A stretch of DNA of 20,477 nt, taken from positions 1 through 20,477 of the IMG/VR virus record IMGVR_UViG_3300031602_000054. One strand, 5' to 3'. The DNA comes from a virus. The position numbers and the translations under genes were made by a program. Shown here piece by piece: positions 6,038 to 12,298 of this stretch (its first letter is position 1; each line of letters starts with the position of its first letter). Under the pieces are notes generated by a model. It did not search any database. It was given only the letters and a program-made list of their open reading frames with translations, and was not told the DNA's origin.

Positions 6038-6626
6038 CAGTTATCTTATTTAAATAATCTGCTCCATTTATTACTCTGCCAATTCCTTTGCTCCAAGGTT
6101 TTCCATTAGCTCTTTTAGAGTGAACCGATTTTAATTCAAAATGAGTTTGTGCAGAAAGCCAATCAACTTCGGAATCAAATAGTAAAACAACATAATTATG
6201 AGCTTCATCTAAGTATTCGCTAAATTCAATTTCTTGTTCTTCAACTCCTGTAAAGTCCTCAATGCTAGGTACTTCTAAACCCCACTCCTCTAGTTTCTCT
6301 AAGTCCCAAGTATTAGCCAAAACATCCCAGTCCCATTCGCCAAACCCCACATTGTCTTTAGCAATAAATTCTGCTTGTTGTTCCTTTGTTAAACCTTTTG
6401 CTCTAATAATATGAACTTCTTTAAGTCCTGCTTTTATACTAGCCTTATATCTCATATTGCCACCAAGTATCATATTGTCATCATTTATAACAATTGGTCT
6501 AATTTTAAGCATCTCTGGAAAATCTTTAATGCTTTTTACTAATTTATTAAATTTATCTCCTTTTATGATTCTTGGGTTTTCAGGGTTTTCTGTAATATTC
6601 CCTATGCTTATTTTTTCTATTTTCAT
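6030..6626 (-). CDS. ParB-like (ParB/sulfiredoxin-fold) domain protein
   Basis: The protein has 198 residues from ATG 6626 (MKIEKISIGNI). I reject an upstream TTG because the ATG sits 12 bases after the previous stop and begins the domain exactly. Residues 5-75 show the ParB N-terminal pattern: ENPENPR, LVKSIKDF, then IVINDDNMILGGNMRYKA and GLKEVHII. They are followed by AKDNVGFGEWDWDVL, a tail seen in phage ParB-like proteins that are often coupled to DNA methylases. The C-terminal third is unrecognised. In phages this domain occurs beside DNA methyltransferases and base-modification enzymes, where a CTPase, nuclease or kinase role has been proposed. Its place directly ahead of two glycosyltransferases suggests it serves the same modification pathway. 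Confidence 0.8.
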   Translation of the reverse strand: MKIEKISIGNITENPENPRIIKGDKFNKLVKSIKDFPEMLKIRPIVINDDNMILGGNMRYKASIKAGLKEVHIIRAKGLTKEQQAEFIAKDNVGFGEWDWDVLANTWDLEKLEEWGLEVPSIEDFTGVEEQEIEFSEYLDEAHNYVVLLFDSEVDWLSAQTHFELKSVHSKRANGKPWSKGIGRVINGADYLNKITDE

Positions 6627-6637
6627 AATTATATAAT

Positions 6638-7174
6638 TTATTTGTTTGTTTTCCAGTCCCAAGATTTCTTAATAATCTTCATTTGTTTTAACATCACATC
6701 AACTTTGTCTTCGTCTATATTTAAACTAAATCTAACTATTGGATGCTGAGATTTAAGCATTAGTTCTTTATGCTGTTCCTCTAATAATATGTATTTGTTT
6801 TCTAAGTAATTTATTTTATCCTCCTCATCGTATGGGATAATAGAATTAAACACAAATTTTTTCTCGATATTACAAAGCGTTGGATTATTGATCTTATAAA
6901 TAGGATACATTTTAAGCAAGTGTATTACAGTAGCATGATGCATATCTTTTTTGTTTAATTTAAAAAAGTCAACAATACCCTGTAGAGTCATGTGCATTTT
7001 CTCTCTCAACATATAAGACAGCAAACCCCTGTATTCTACATATTTTCGTTCCCTGCTATTTTTAAATATATCAATGCCTGAAAGTTTAATTATCTTATCA
7101 GCTATTGCATCAGCATATCCAGTAATAGATATTGGTCCAATAAAAGGAATGTCTGGTTCTAGTTGTTCGTTCAT
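6638..7174 (-). CDS. DnaA domain IV-like DNA-binding protein without ATPase
   Basis: The protein has 178 residues. Residues 40-92 resemble the C-terminal, origin-binding domain of DnaA: an Arg-rich entry (SRERKYVEYRGLLSYMLRE), a turn with MTLQGIVDFFKL, and a recognition helix KKDMHHATVIHLL, where DnaA has the conserved 'D-H-T-T-V-I/L-H-A' helix. The AAA+ ATPase of DnaA is absent. The C-terminal half is helical and charged (YLENKYILLEEQHKELMLKS) and may dimerise or bind a partner. It could bind DnaA-box-like sites on phage or host DNA, as an initiator or as a competitor of host DnaA. The gene lies between a winged-helix gene and the ParB-like gene. Confidence 0.6.
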   Translation of the reverse strand: MNEQLEPDIPFIGPISITGYADAIADKIIKLSGIDIFKNSRERKYVEYRGLLSYMLREKMHMTLQGIVDFFKLNKKDMHHATVIHLLKMYPIYKINNPTLCNIEKKFVFNSIIPYDEEDKINYLENKYILLEEQHKELMLKSQHPIVRFSLNIDEDKVDVMLKQMKIIKKSWDWKTNK

Positions 7175-7180
7175 TGTCTT

Positions 7181-7609
7181 TTATACTTTCTTAATTAAAT
7201 CAGCTACTCTTTTCCACTCCTCATTTGTACTATTCTTATTTTTATATAACTCACGTAAGGAATTTATAGCATCATTAATTCTTTGTTTTTTTGTTTTATT
7301 TGAATTTTTTATTTTAATAGGAAGTTTATCTGTCAAATCCCATTGAGTTACCTTTCTTCCTGTGCTTTTACATTCAACTATTGCTTTTTCATAAACTACA
7401 CCTCTCTCAAATAACTCTGAAACTCTGTTTCTTATTCCTTCACTATGGTTTGAACTGAAGTGTTTTTGTTTAAACAAAATTGATATTTCTGTTCCTGTTA
7501 AACAGCCATTCTCAAGTAAAATCTCATACACTTGTAACCTTCTTTTTGAAAGTAATCCTTCTAATATAATTTGTTTATAGCAATCTATTGATGTTTGTCT
7601 TGCGTTCAT
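7181..7609 (-). CDS. Winged helix-turn-helix DNA-binding protein
   Basis: The protein has 142 residues. Residues 18-90 form a winged helix: RRLQVYEILLENG, CLTGTEISILFK, then a recognition segment SEGIRNRVSELFERGVV and a wing ending TGRKVTQWDLT. The pattern 'N-R-V-S-E-L...G-V-V' followed by 'G-R-K-V-x-x-W' is typical of small winged-helix proteins of phages and MarR-like regulators, where the wing touches the minor groove. The C-terminal 45 residues are Lys-rich and helical. It is likely a transcription regulator or a DNA-binding accessory to replication. It lies seven bases downstream of the exonuclease gene in the same run. Confidence 0.65.
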   Translation of the reverse strand: MNARQTSIDCYKQIILEGLLSKRRLQVYEILLENGCLTGTEISILFKQKHFSSNHSEGIRNRVSELFERGVVYEKAIVECKSTGRKVTQWDLTDKLPIKIKNSNKTKKQRINDAINSLRELYKNKNSTNEEWKRVADLIKKV

Positions 7610-7615
7610 AATTTA

Positions 7616-8329
7616 TTAATTTGTTCTTAATTTTAATAAATGATAGCACTCTGCATATTTCTGTCTTGCTTTTCCTTTATATTTTTGAATAAATAATTCG
7701 AATAATTTTCTAGTATATTTATATTTAGTATCACAATTAGCAAAATATTTCTCACTAAACTTCTTGCCTTTTCCTTTAAAGTAATTGACATTGTCTGCAC
7801 CATCTCCTGCTATCATTTGCTCATAAAAATTATACATCGCTTGTTCCTCAGATATATCGTAAATCTCTCTATGCATATAATGGTAGTTATATAAAAGACA
7901 AGGAAACTGTCTATAGTCTTTGTCAATTGAAACGATCATGACTTCGTTTCTTCCAATGTCTTGACTGATGTTATACCAGTATCTAGCTACCATGTCATCT
8001 GTTTCAACTCCATAGCCATATATGCTATCGTATTGTTGTTTTACAAATTTGTGCATTTCATTTAATAGAGGAGGTAGAACTGCATCTTTTCTATTAGCCT
8101 TATAGGTGTTGGTAAGAAGCTTTCTAAAGTTACCCTTTGATCCACTAAACGTAATCACTTTATCAATATTATAAACCTCTTCTAAGCTATTTACAATTGC
8201 CATAAACTGTTGGTCAAATTTAGTCCTAGCATCTGCTATATCAGTATAGTATTTTTCGTCTTCAGGATTTTCTCTTTTTCTGTAACAACTTGCAAAGATT
8301 AAGCTGTCAGCATCTACTAATAAAATCAT
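7616..8329 (-). CDS. 5'-3' exonuclease / flap endonuclease (FEN family)
   Basis: The protein has 237 residues. It begins MILLVDADSL, with metal-binding Asp 6 and 8. Other FEN markers in order are TYKANRKD (75-82, helical arch entry), GYGVETDDMVA (105-115, with Glu and two Asp), VSIDKDYRQ (133-141) and AGDGADNV (174-181, the helix-turn entry of the H3TH that binds duplex DNA). These are the acidic clusters of T5 D15, T7 gp6 and the 5' nuclease domain of PolI. The enzyme would remove RNA primers and flaps or resect DNA for recombination. The start overlaps the upstream coiled-coil gene by four bases (ATGA). Confidence 0.9.
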   Translation of the reverse strand: MILLVDADSLIFASCYRKRENPEDEKYYTDIADARTKFDQQFMAIVNSLEEVYNIDKVITFSGSKGNFRKLLTNTYKANRKDAVLPPLLNEMHKFVKQQYDSIYGYGVETDDMVARYWYNISQDIGRNEVMIVSIDKDYRQFPCLLYNYHYMHREIYDISEEQAMYNFYEQMIAGDGADNVNYFKGKGKKFSEKYFANCDTKYKYTRKLFELFIQKYKGKARQKYAECYHLLKLRTN

Positions 8330-8817
8330 ATATCTTTGGGGTCATTTATAGCTTGTTCGTCAATATCCATATATTTGTCTTCACCTTCAACCATTAAATC
8401 TAATAGCTCTTTTTTTATTTGCCCTAAATAATATGATTGCATTTTCTTGTTTTCTTTTACAACTTGATTAATTATAAAAGGAAGGTCTTTAAATAATTGG
8501 TCTGTATTATATACGACCCAATTCTCATTGTCGCAATCTCCATACTGTATGTGCATTTCTCCATCACTACAATATAAGTGGCTTGTTTCGTGTATATATG
8601 TTACTTTGCTTTTTAGTTGGTCTTCTAAATTTTTATTTTTGTTTCTGCAAAATTTTAAATCATCTTTTGCTATTCTTAATTGTTCTTCAAAATCTTTGTT
8701 TTCTTCTAGCAATTGATTGTATCTATTTTCATATTCGATACTTTTAGCTTGTTCTTCCATTAAGTTACCTTCTAGTTCTGTAGTTCTCTGTATTAAGTTA
8801 TCTTTTGATGTTCCCAT
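8326..8817 (-). CDS. Coiled-coil protein of unknown function
   Basis: The protein has 163 residues. Residues 5-72 are a long charged coiled coil (EGNLMEEQAKSIEYENRYNQ and onward, with repeating Leu/Ile at heptad spacing). A small beta part with HLYCSDGEMHIQYGDCDNEN follows, then a helical C-terminus and an acidic tail. There is no signal peptide or membrane segment. The stop overlaps the exonuclease start as ATGA, so the two are probably translated together and may work together. I do not recognise a family; a scaffold or nuclease-partner role is only a guess. Confidence 0.6.
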   Translation of the reverse strand: MGTSKDNLIQRTTELEGNLMEEQAKSIEYENRYNQLLEENKDFEEQLRIAKDDLKFCRNKNKNLEDQLKSKVTYIHETSHLYCSDGEMHIQYGDCDNENWVVYNTDQLFKDLPFIINQVVKENKKMQSYYLGQIKKELLDLMVEGEDKYMDIDEQAINDPKDI

Positions 8818-8821
8818 TTAT

Positions 8822-8974
8822 TTATCTGTTTATTAAGGTTATATACATAAAGTTTTTTTCATCACTCTTTTTTAATTGTATTGACACAATCGCATCTGTA
8901 ATTTGAGGGTCAACACTAATTAGGTTTTCTATCTGTGATTTAATAGAAATTAATGTTTCATGATTAATAGTCAT
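8822..8974 (-). CDS. Small protein of unknown function
   Basis: The protein has 50 residues starting MTINHETLISIKSQIENLIS. I chose ATG 8974-8972, one base after the stop of the upstream microprotein, instead of a TTG 36 bases earlier that would overlap that gene. It has an N-terminal helix followed by strands (AIVSIQLKKS, FMYITLINR), a compact alpha-beta shape. It has no Cys and no membrane segment. Role unknown. Confidence 0.5.
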   Translation of the reverse strand: MTINHETLISIKSQIENLISVDPQITDAIVSIQLKKSDEKNFMYITLINR

Positions 8975-8975
8975 A

Positions 8976-9107
8976 TTAATAGTTGCGTATTTGGTATTCC
9001 AACTTTGCAAATTTTAACATATCTTTTAATTCTTTGATAGTTTTTAATAATTGAACATCTGTCATATTATGCCTAATGTCTTTCGTGCTTACTGTTAAGT
9101 TTTTCAT
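8976..9107 (-). CDS. Helical microprotein of unknown function
   Basis: The protein has 43 residues, starting MKNLTVSTKDIRHNMTDVQL and rich in Lys, Leu and Ile (LLKTIKELKDMLKFAKLEY), which suggests one long amphipathic helix. It starts at ATG 9107 and stops one base before the next ATG. No competing ORF explains this stretch. Function is unknown. Confidence 0.45.
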   Translation of the reverse strand: MKNLTVSTKDIRHNMTDVQLLKTIKELKDMLKFAKLEYQIRNY

Positions 9108-9124
9108 ATCTGTTTTTTATGGAT

Positions 9125-9343
9125 TTATATATATATTGAATGTGAAGGTTCTAAAATACATCTCACTGTTTCTCTATCTAATGAATCGAAATGAAACTTT
9201 GATAAAGGTTTGCTTTCTAAAAATTTATTTACTGCACCTTTTATTTTATCAATAGATGCAATCGGATAAATACCATTTTTGTTATTATAAAAACTAATAA
9301 CATATTCAGTAAATTCATTAATAAGGGTAGGATAATTTTTCAT
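9125..9343 (-). CDS. Conserved hypothetical protein, first gene after the promoter at 9372-9402
   Basis: The protein has 72 residues. It reads as helix (NYPTLINEFTEYVISFYNN), a short 'GIYPIAS' turn, helix (IDKIKGAVNKFLESKPLSKF), then 'DSLDRETVRCILEPS'. The 'YPIA...I..A...FL.SKPL......D..DRE.VR.IL.P' pattern looks familiar from Bacteroidetes phages, without known function. The ATG is about 22 bases downstream of the transcription start expected from the promoter, so it leads this transcript. Confidence 0.6.
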   Translation of the reverse strand: MKNYPTLINEFTEYVISFYNNKNGIYPIASIDKIKGAVNKFLESKPLSKFHFDSLDRETVRCILEPSHSIYI

Positions 9344-9371
9344 TGTTTCTGTTTATTTAATTAGTGTTAAA

Positions 9372-9402
9372 CAAATATACAATAAATAAAGTTATAAACA
9401 AA
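9372..9402 (-). promoter_or_regulatory. Bacteroidetes-type promoter TTTG-N19-TATATTTG
   Basis: On the minus strand TTTG occupies 9402-9399 and TATATTTG occupies 9379-9372, exactly 19 bases apart. This fits the Bacteroidetes -33/-7 consensus (TTTG, 17-23 bases, TAnnTTTG). Transcription should start near 9365 and run through the gene at 9343 and those below it. The site fills the only gap in this region. Confidence 0.75.
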
Positions 9403-9406
9403 ATCG

Positions 9407-9625
9407 TTAAGAACTTATCCTTCCATTGTTCCATAGAATATTCAAATCGTTAATCCATTTATTTATGGTTTTGGGATTACAGGTGCAAGGTTTGTAAAAA
9501 CTATGCTTGTAATACTTTGAGTGTAATTGGCACACCAATTCAAATTCGGTTGCGCTGATAACGTCCTTTGTTCCTTGTCGAAATATTGACCAATCTTCAT
9601 AATCTAAATTTTTAAATTTTACCAT
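9407..9625 (-). CDS. Conserved hypothetical protein with CTC motif
   Basis: The protein has 72 residues and starts MVKFKNLDYEDWSIFRQGTK. A helical part (SATEFELVCQLHSKYYKHSF) is followed by YKPCTCNPKTINKWINDLN. The 'Y-K-P-C-T-C-N-x-K-x-I-x-x-W-I-x-D-L-N' element is one I associate with small proteins of Bacteroidetes phages; it looks like a short HTH preceded by a Cys pair. Its start overlaps the stop of the preceding Cys-containing microprotein by seven bases, and both carry a C-x-C motif, so they may work as a pair. Function unknown. Confidence 0.6.
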   Translation of the reverse strand: MVKFKNLDYEDWSIFRQGTKDVISATEFELVCQLHSKYYKHSFYKPCTCNPKTINKWINDLNILWNNGRISS

Positions 9626-9765
9626 CTTTTGATTTTCATATTATTTAGCTTGTTTCTTCTTTTACCGCATTGACATTCTGTACCCCTTGCCTTATGGTAT
9701 TTATCTACAAGAAATTTGATGCCTGTATATTTTGTTATGTAATAAATTAAATCTCCTAGTTTCAT
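9619..9765 (-). CDS. C-x-C basic microprotein
   Basis: The protein has 48 residues. It begins MKLGDLIYYITKYTGIKFLV, continues DKYHKARGTECQCGKRRNKL, and ends in a basic tail (NNMKIKRW). The 'C-x-C-G-x-R-R-x-x-L-N' motif recurs in small proteins of Bacteroidetes phages as far as I recall. It could bind a metal through Cys 31, Cys 33 and His 24, or bind DNA through the basic tail. The gene lies directly after the sigma-like gene and overlaps the next start. Confidence 0.55.
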   Translation of the reverse strand: MKLGDLIYYITKYTGIKFLVDKYHKARGTECQCGKRRNKLNNMKIKRW

Positions 9766-9776
9766 ATTATTATAAT

Positions 9777-10292
9777 TTATAAAAGTTTTTTAAGTTTTTC
9801 TTTAACTTTGTTATAATGAAAATAAAGAGTGTAGTAAGGAATTTTTGATTTCTTTGAAAAATCCGAAATGCGTTCTCCTCCATTTATAACCTCAAAAATC
9901 TTTCTGTCATACCAATGCATTTTGCTTAAAGCGTCCTCTATCTTTTCATAAGCTTCTAGATAATTTACATCGTTATGTGATAATAAATTTAATTTACCAA
10001 CGTACCATTCTTCTTCATTATCTATGTTCTCACTTAAATGACAAATAGTTATATTTTTGTTTTTTCTTTTAAGATCAATAAAAATAGAATTGAGCGTTTT
10101 GAAAATATAATAATAATTTATTTCGTCATTATACATGATGTCTATTTTACCCTCTTCTAATTTTAACTGTATTTTGATATACATTTCTTGAGTAATATCT
10201 TCAGCTATTCTTCTAGTGCACCCAAACGTACAGACAATGTCTATCCAAGTTTCGTGCTTTTTAGCTATTAAAATAATTTTATCGTGAACCAT
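9777..10292 (-). CDS. Sigma-70 family (ECF-like) sigma factor
   Basis: The protein has 171 residues, the usual ECF length. Residues 25-45 (CTRRIAEDITQEMYIKIQLK) hold the region 2 signature 'A-E-D-I-x-Q-E-x-Y/F', which binds core polymerase and reads the -10 element. Residues about 128-170 form region 4: LSKMHWYDRKIFEV, GGERISDFSKKSKIPYYTLY and YNKVKEKLKKLL, a helix-turn-helix. It would redirect host RNA polymerase to phage promoters. Its start overlaps the upstream ATPase gene by 14 bases. Small sigma-like proteins in this position are common in flavobacterial phages, so it may be a middle or late gene switch. Confidence 0.75.
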   Translation of the reverse strand: MVHDKIILIAKKHETWIDIVCTFGCTRRIAEDITQEMYIKIQLKLEEGKIDIMYNDEINYYYIFKTLNSIFIDLKRKNKNITICHLSENIDNEEEWYVGKLNLLSHNDVNYLEAYEKIEDALSKMHWYDRKIFEVINGGERISDFSKKSKIPYYTLYFHYNKVKEKLKKLL

Positions 10293-11127
10293 AAGATTTT
10301 AGTGGGTCATATAAATCGTTGACAATAGTAGGTAATCCTAAATCGTTAACCTCAAAGCTAAAAGTTTCAAATGCGTAACCTCTGCTTCTTTTACATTTAA
10401 CTGTAACCCAATTTTTGTTGACAGTATTAGCTTCTAACTCGATATGAGTCTCGCATTTTTTTTCTAGAAAACTACCTAAATGACCAGTCATTTTTGCCGA
10501 GCCATAGTTTTGATGGATGACATTTATTATGTGGCAATTATATTTGGCAGACCATTCCATGAGCTTTTGCACTACTGCATTGGACTCTTCTAGGCTATTT
10601 ACATCACTCACAAGGTCGGCAATTCCATCTATAATGACAAGTGAAGGAGTATTTATTTTCTGTGATAGGTAATACTCAATAAACTCTAAGCGAGTCTTAT
10701 ACGCTATTGCACGAAGTCCAAACGTATGATAAATTTCAGGTTTTATTGTAGAATCCATATCATAAACTCGTTTAAAAACCTTTTGGCAATGCCATAGTCC
10801 TTGTTCAGTATCAAAGTGAACTAAGTGACCATTATTTCTATGTCCTTTAATTTTACCCCCATAAATATTAGAGTCGGATAAATAGACTGAAGCTAATAAG
10901 GATATAAAGAATGTCTTTTTAGTTTTAGGTGGAGCAGAAACGCAACTTAGATTCCCATATGTGCCAAGTGGAATAGGTAAAAGTAATTCTCCATTTTTAT
11001 TTTTAATTGTTTTTTCTCCAAAGGATAAAGCTACAGGTGGGTATTCTATTATTTCTTTTGTATTTACATAGCAATCTTCCTGAATAAATCGCATAAGCAT
11101 ATTATGCTCTGTTTGTTTTTCTGTCAT
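10279..11127 (-). CDS. RecA-fold ATPase, RepA/DnaB-like helicase or AAA_25 type
   Basis: The protein has 282 residues. The P-loop reads SAPPKTKKTFF (64-74): the Lys-Thr that grip phosphate are present, but the usual Gly residues are replaced, a variant I associate with this phage/plasmid helicase group. HFDTEQG (104-110) supplies a catalytic Glu, LVIIDGIADL (163-172) is Walker B, and NVIHQNYGSAKMTGHLGSF (202-220) resembles the sensor and Gly-rich loop of RepA-type hexameric helicases. It probably unwinds DNA at the phage fork, or loads or remodels a recombinase. It lies just past a strong terminator, so it may rely on read-through or on a promoter I cannot see. Confidence 0.75.
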   Translation of the reverse strand: MTEKQTEHNMLMRFIQEDCYVNTKEIIEYPPVALSFGEKTIKNKNGELLLPIPLGTYGNLSCVSAPPKTKKTFFISLLASVYLSDSNIYGGKIKGHRNNGHLVHFDTEQGLWHCQKVFKRVYDMDSTIKPEIYHTFGLRAIAYKTRLEFIEYYLSQKINTPSLVIIDGIADLVSDVNSLEESNAVVQKLMEWSAKYNCHIINVIHQNYGSAKMTGHLGSFLEKKCETHIELEANTVNKNWVTVKCKRSRGYAFETFSFEVNDLGLPTIVNDLYDPLKSYGSR

Positions 11128-11138
11128 TGTTTAAAATT

Positions 11139-11177
11139 AAAAAAAAAAGGTGTGAATTATTATAGTCACACCTTTTT
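11139..11177. terminator. Strong bidirectional rho-independent terminator
   Basis: A perfect 12-bp inverted repeat pairs AAAAAGGTGTGA (11144-11155) with TCACACCTTTTT (11166-11177) around a 10-base loop. On the minus strand the stem is followed by a T run to about 11139. It sits between the SSB stop (11197) and the ATPase start (11127), and is the cleanest terminator in the window. Confidence 0.85.
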
Positions 11178-11196
11178 ATAAGTTAGTTAGGTTTTA

Positions 11197-11526
11197 TTAA
11201 AATGGTAAATCATCGGATTTATTGTCTGAAATACTTGCAGGAGAAGATTCAACTACTTCTTCTTTTTCTGCTAACCTAATTTTACCTTGTCCATCAACTG
11301 CATCTTTGATCCATGCAACTTTTCCATTGCCAAAATACATGGATGGCTTTCCTGCTTCACGCTCCTCTTGTGAACGACTGTCCATTATACCTACATTGTT
11401 TCCATAACGAGTATCGTCATTTATTGATATGGTAAAATTATACCAAACCGCGCCATCTTTTCCTTTGATGAATTTTTCTTTTGGCATTTTTGCCACATTA
11501 ATACTTGCATTAATAATTGCTCCCAT
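11197..11526 (-). CDS. ssb: Single-stranded DNA-binding protein
   Basis: The protein has 109 residues. It begins GAIINASINVAKMPKEKFIK, then VWYNFTISINDDTRYGNNVG, a strand layout like an OB fold with aromatic residues for base stacking. The C-terminus is acidic and ends DDLPF, the hallmark SSB tail that binds replication partners. It coats ssDNA during phage replication and recombination. It is shorter than host SSB (about 150-180), as phage forms often are. The neighbours (a possible annealing protein and a RecA-fold ATPase) fit. A strong terminator follows directly. Confidence 0.8.
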   Translation of the reverse strand: MGAIINASINVAKMPKEKFIKGKDGAVWYNFTISINDDTRYGNNVGIMDSRSQEEREAGKPSMYFGNGKVAWIKDAVDGQGKIRLAEKEEVVESSPASISDNKSDDLPF

Positions 11527-11555
11527 AATTTATATTTGTTTATTTAGTTACTAAT

Positions 11556-11675
11556 TTATTTTGTTCTATTTAATTTATTGTTTTTATTAGATTTATGCCA
11601 TTGATAAGTTTGAGTAAAATCATCGCAAGGAATAAATTTTACTTTTTTATTTAATGGTTTTTTTAATTTTTTCAT
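11556..11675 (-). CDS. Lys/Asn-rich microprotein of unknown function
   Basis: The protein has 39 residues, MKKLKKPLNKKVKFIPCDDF and onward with QTYQWHKSN in the middle. It is very basic and polar. Its ATG overlaps the stop of the preceding gene as ATGA, and it ends 29 bases before the SSB start. Nothing else explains this stretch. It is unrecognised; high charge could mean nucleic-acid binding. Confidence 0.4.
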   Translation of the reverse strand: MKKLKKPLNKKVKFIPCDDFTQTYQWHKSNKNNKLNRTK

Positions 11676-12055
11676 TTTTTAAAACTTTCAGATTCGTCTT
11701 CTCCAAAAACACCAAGCTCATAGAATCCAGTTAATTTTAAAACAGCTCTGCTCATAGCTCTTTTTTCAGCCATTTCTGCAACGTACCAACTATTGCAATT
11801 GCCATCTTTGAAATTTACACCTTTTAATGCTGATCCAAAAGTTTGTATTGTTTTACCTCCTTTTTCTGCATTAGCTTTTATTACTGCAAAACTAGGTTCG
11901 CATTTAATAATATCATAATTGATGTTTATTTGTTCAACTCCTTGAATCTTATCAATTCCTTGTCTAGTGATAATAACATAATGTTGATGCTTAAATACAT
12001 CATCTTTTGTTAAATCATACTTTTTGTAAAGTTCTAATAATTTGTCTCTGTTCAT
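11672..12055 (-). CDS. Possible ssDNA-annealing/recombination protein
   Basis: The protein has 127 residues. It has a beta-rich N-terminal half (HYVIITRQGIDKIQGVEQIN, CEPSFAVIKANAEKGGKTIQ) and then the motif YVAEMAEKRAMSRAVLKLTG, ending in an acidic EDESES tail. The 'A-E-x-R-A-x-x-R-A-x' helix after a short beta sheet recalls phage single-strand annealing proteins (ERF, Sak and related folds), which carry 'AETRAxGRAL' in this place. The gene lies in one run with SSB, where annealing proteins are usually found. It is shorter than typical ERF proteins (about 200), so it may be a minimal version. The assignment is inference. Confidence 0.4.
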   Translation of the reverse strand: MNRDKLLELYKKYDLTKDDVFKHQHYVIITRQGIDKIQGVEQININYDIIKCEPSFAVIKANAEKGGKTIQTFGSALKGVNFKDGNCNSWYVAEMAEKRAMSRAVLKLTGFYELGVFGEDESESFKK

Positions 12056-12135
12056 AATTTATTGTTTTTATTTATATTAATTAGTATTATTATAATGCAT
12101 AATAAAACCCCTGTAATTAAGCTTATCATCTCCAT
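12052..12135 (-). CDS. 27-residue membrane microprotein
   Basis: The whole protein is one hydrophobic helix with a short basic tail: MEMISLITGVLLCIIIILIN, then INKNNKL. The ATG lies one base after the previous stop and the TGA overlaps the next ATG, so it fits the packing of the operon exactly. It would be a single-pass inner-membrane protein with a cytoplasmic basic end. Function is unknown. Confidence 0.45.
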   Translation of the reverse strand: MEMISLITGVLLCIIIILININKNNKL

Positions 12136-12136
12136 A

Positions 12137-12298
12137 TTAATAAATGCCAAGCTCTTTACTTAAAGTATCTAATTGACCATCTTTAAATTTAATGTCCGAT
12201 TCTAGTTCTAATATTTTTCTTATAAGAGCATCAACTCTAAATTGGTAATATTGGATTACTTCGTCTTTTGTTTGATGTGATTGATTTGTGTTTACCAT
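12137..12298 (-). CDS. Small helical protein of unknown function
   Basis: The protein has 53 residues. It starts MVNTNQSHQTKDEVIQYYQF and continues with a charged amphipathic helix (RVDALIRKILELESDIKFKD) ending LSKELGIY, a likely short coiled coil. Its ATG shares one base with the preceding stop (TAATG). Together with the preceding gene, also a coiled-coil microprotein, it may form a heterodimer; this is inference only. Confidence 0.5.
   Translation of the reverse strand: MVNTNQSHQTKDEVIQYYQFRVDALIRKILELESDIKFKDGQLDTLSKELGIY

Noticed and set aside
4565-6626. TET/JBP dioxygenase or base hydroxymethylase partner within the window
   Set aside because: No H-x-D...H iron site in a suitable fold and no thymidylate synthase-like gene was found near the glycosyltransferases; a partner would have to lie outside.
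1770-7346. Plus-strand ORFs opposite chaperone, terminase, glycosyltransferase and DnaA-like genes
   Set aside because: They are shadows of clear minus-strand genes; Phe/Ser/Leu-rich composition is what antisense reading of Lys/Glu-rich AT-rich genes gives.
11528-11540. Plus-strand TATATTTG resembling a -7 box
   Set aside because: No TTTG at the right distance upstream and no plus-strand gene downstream.
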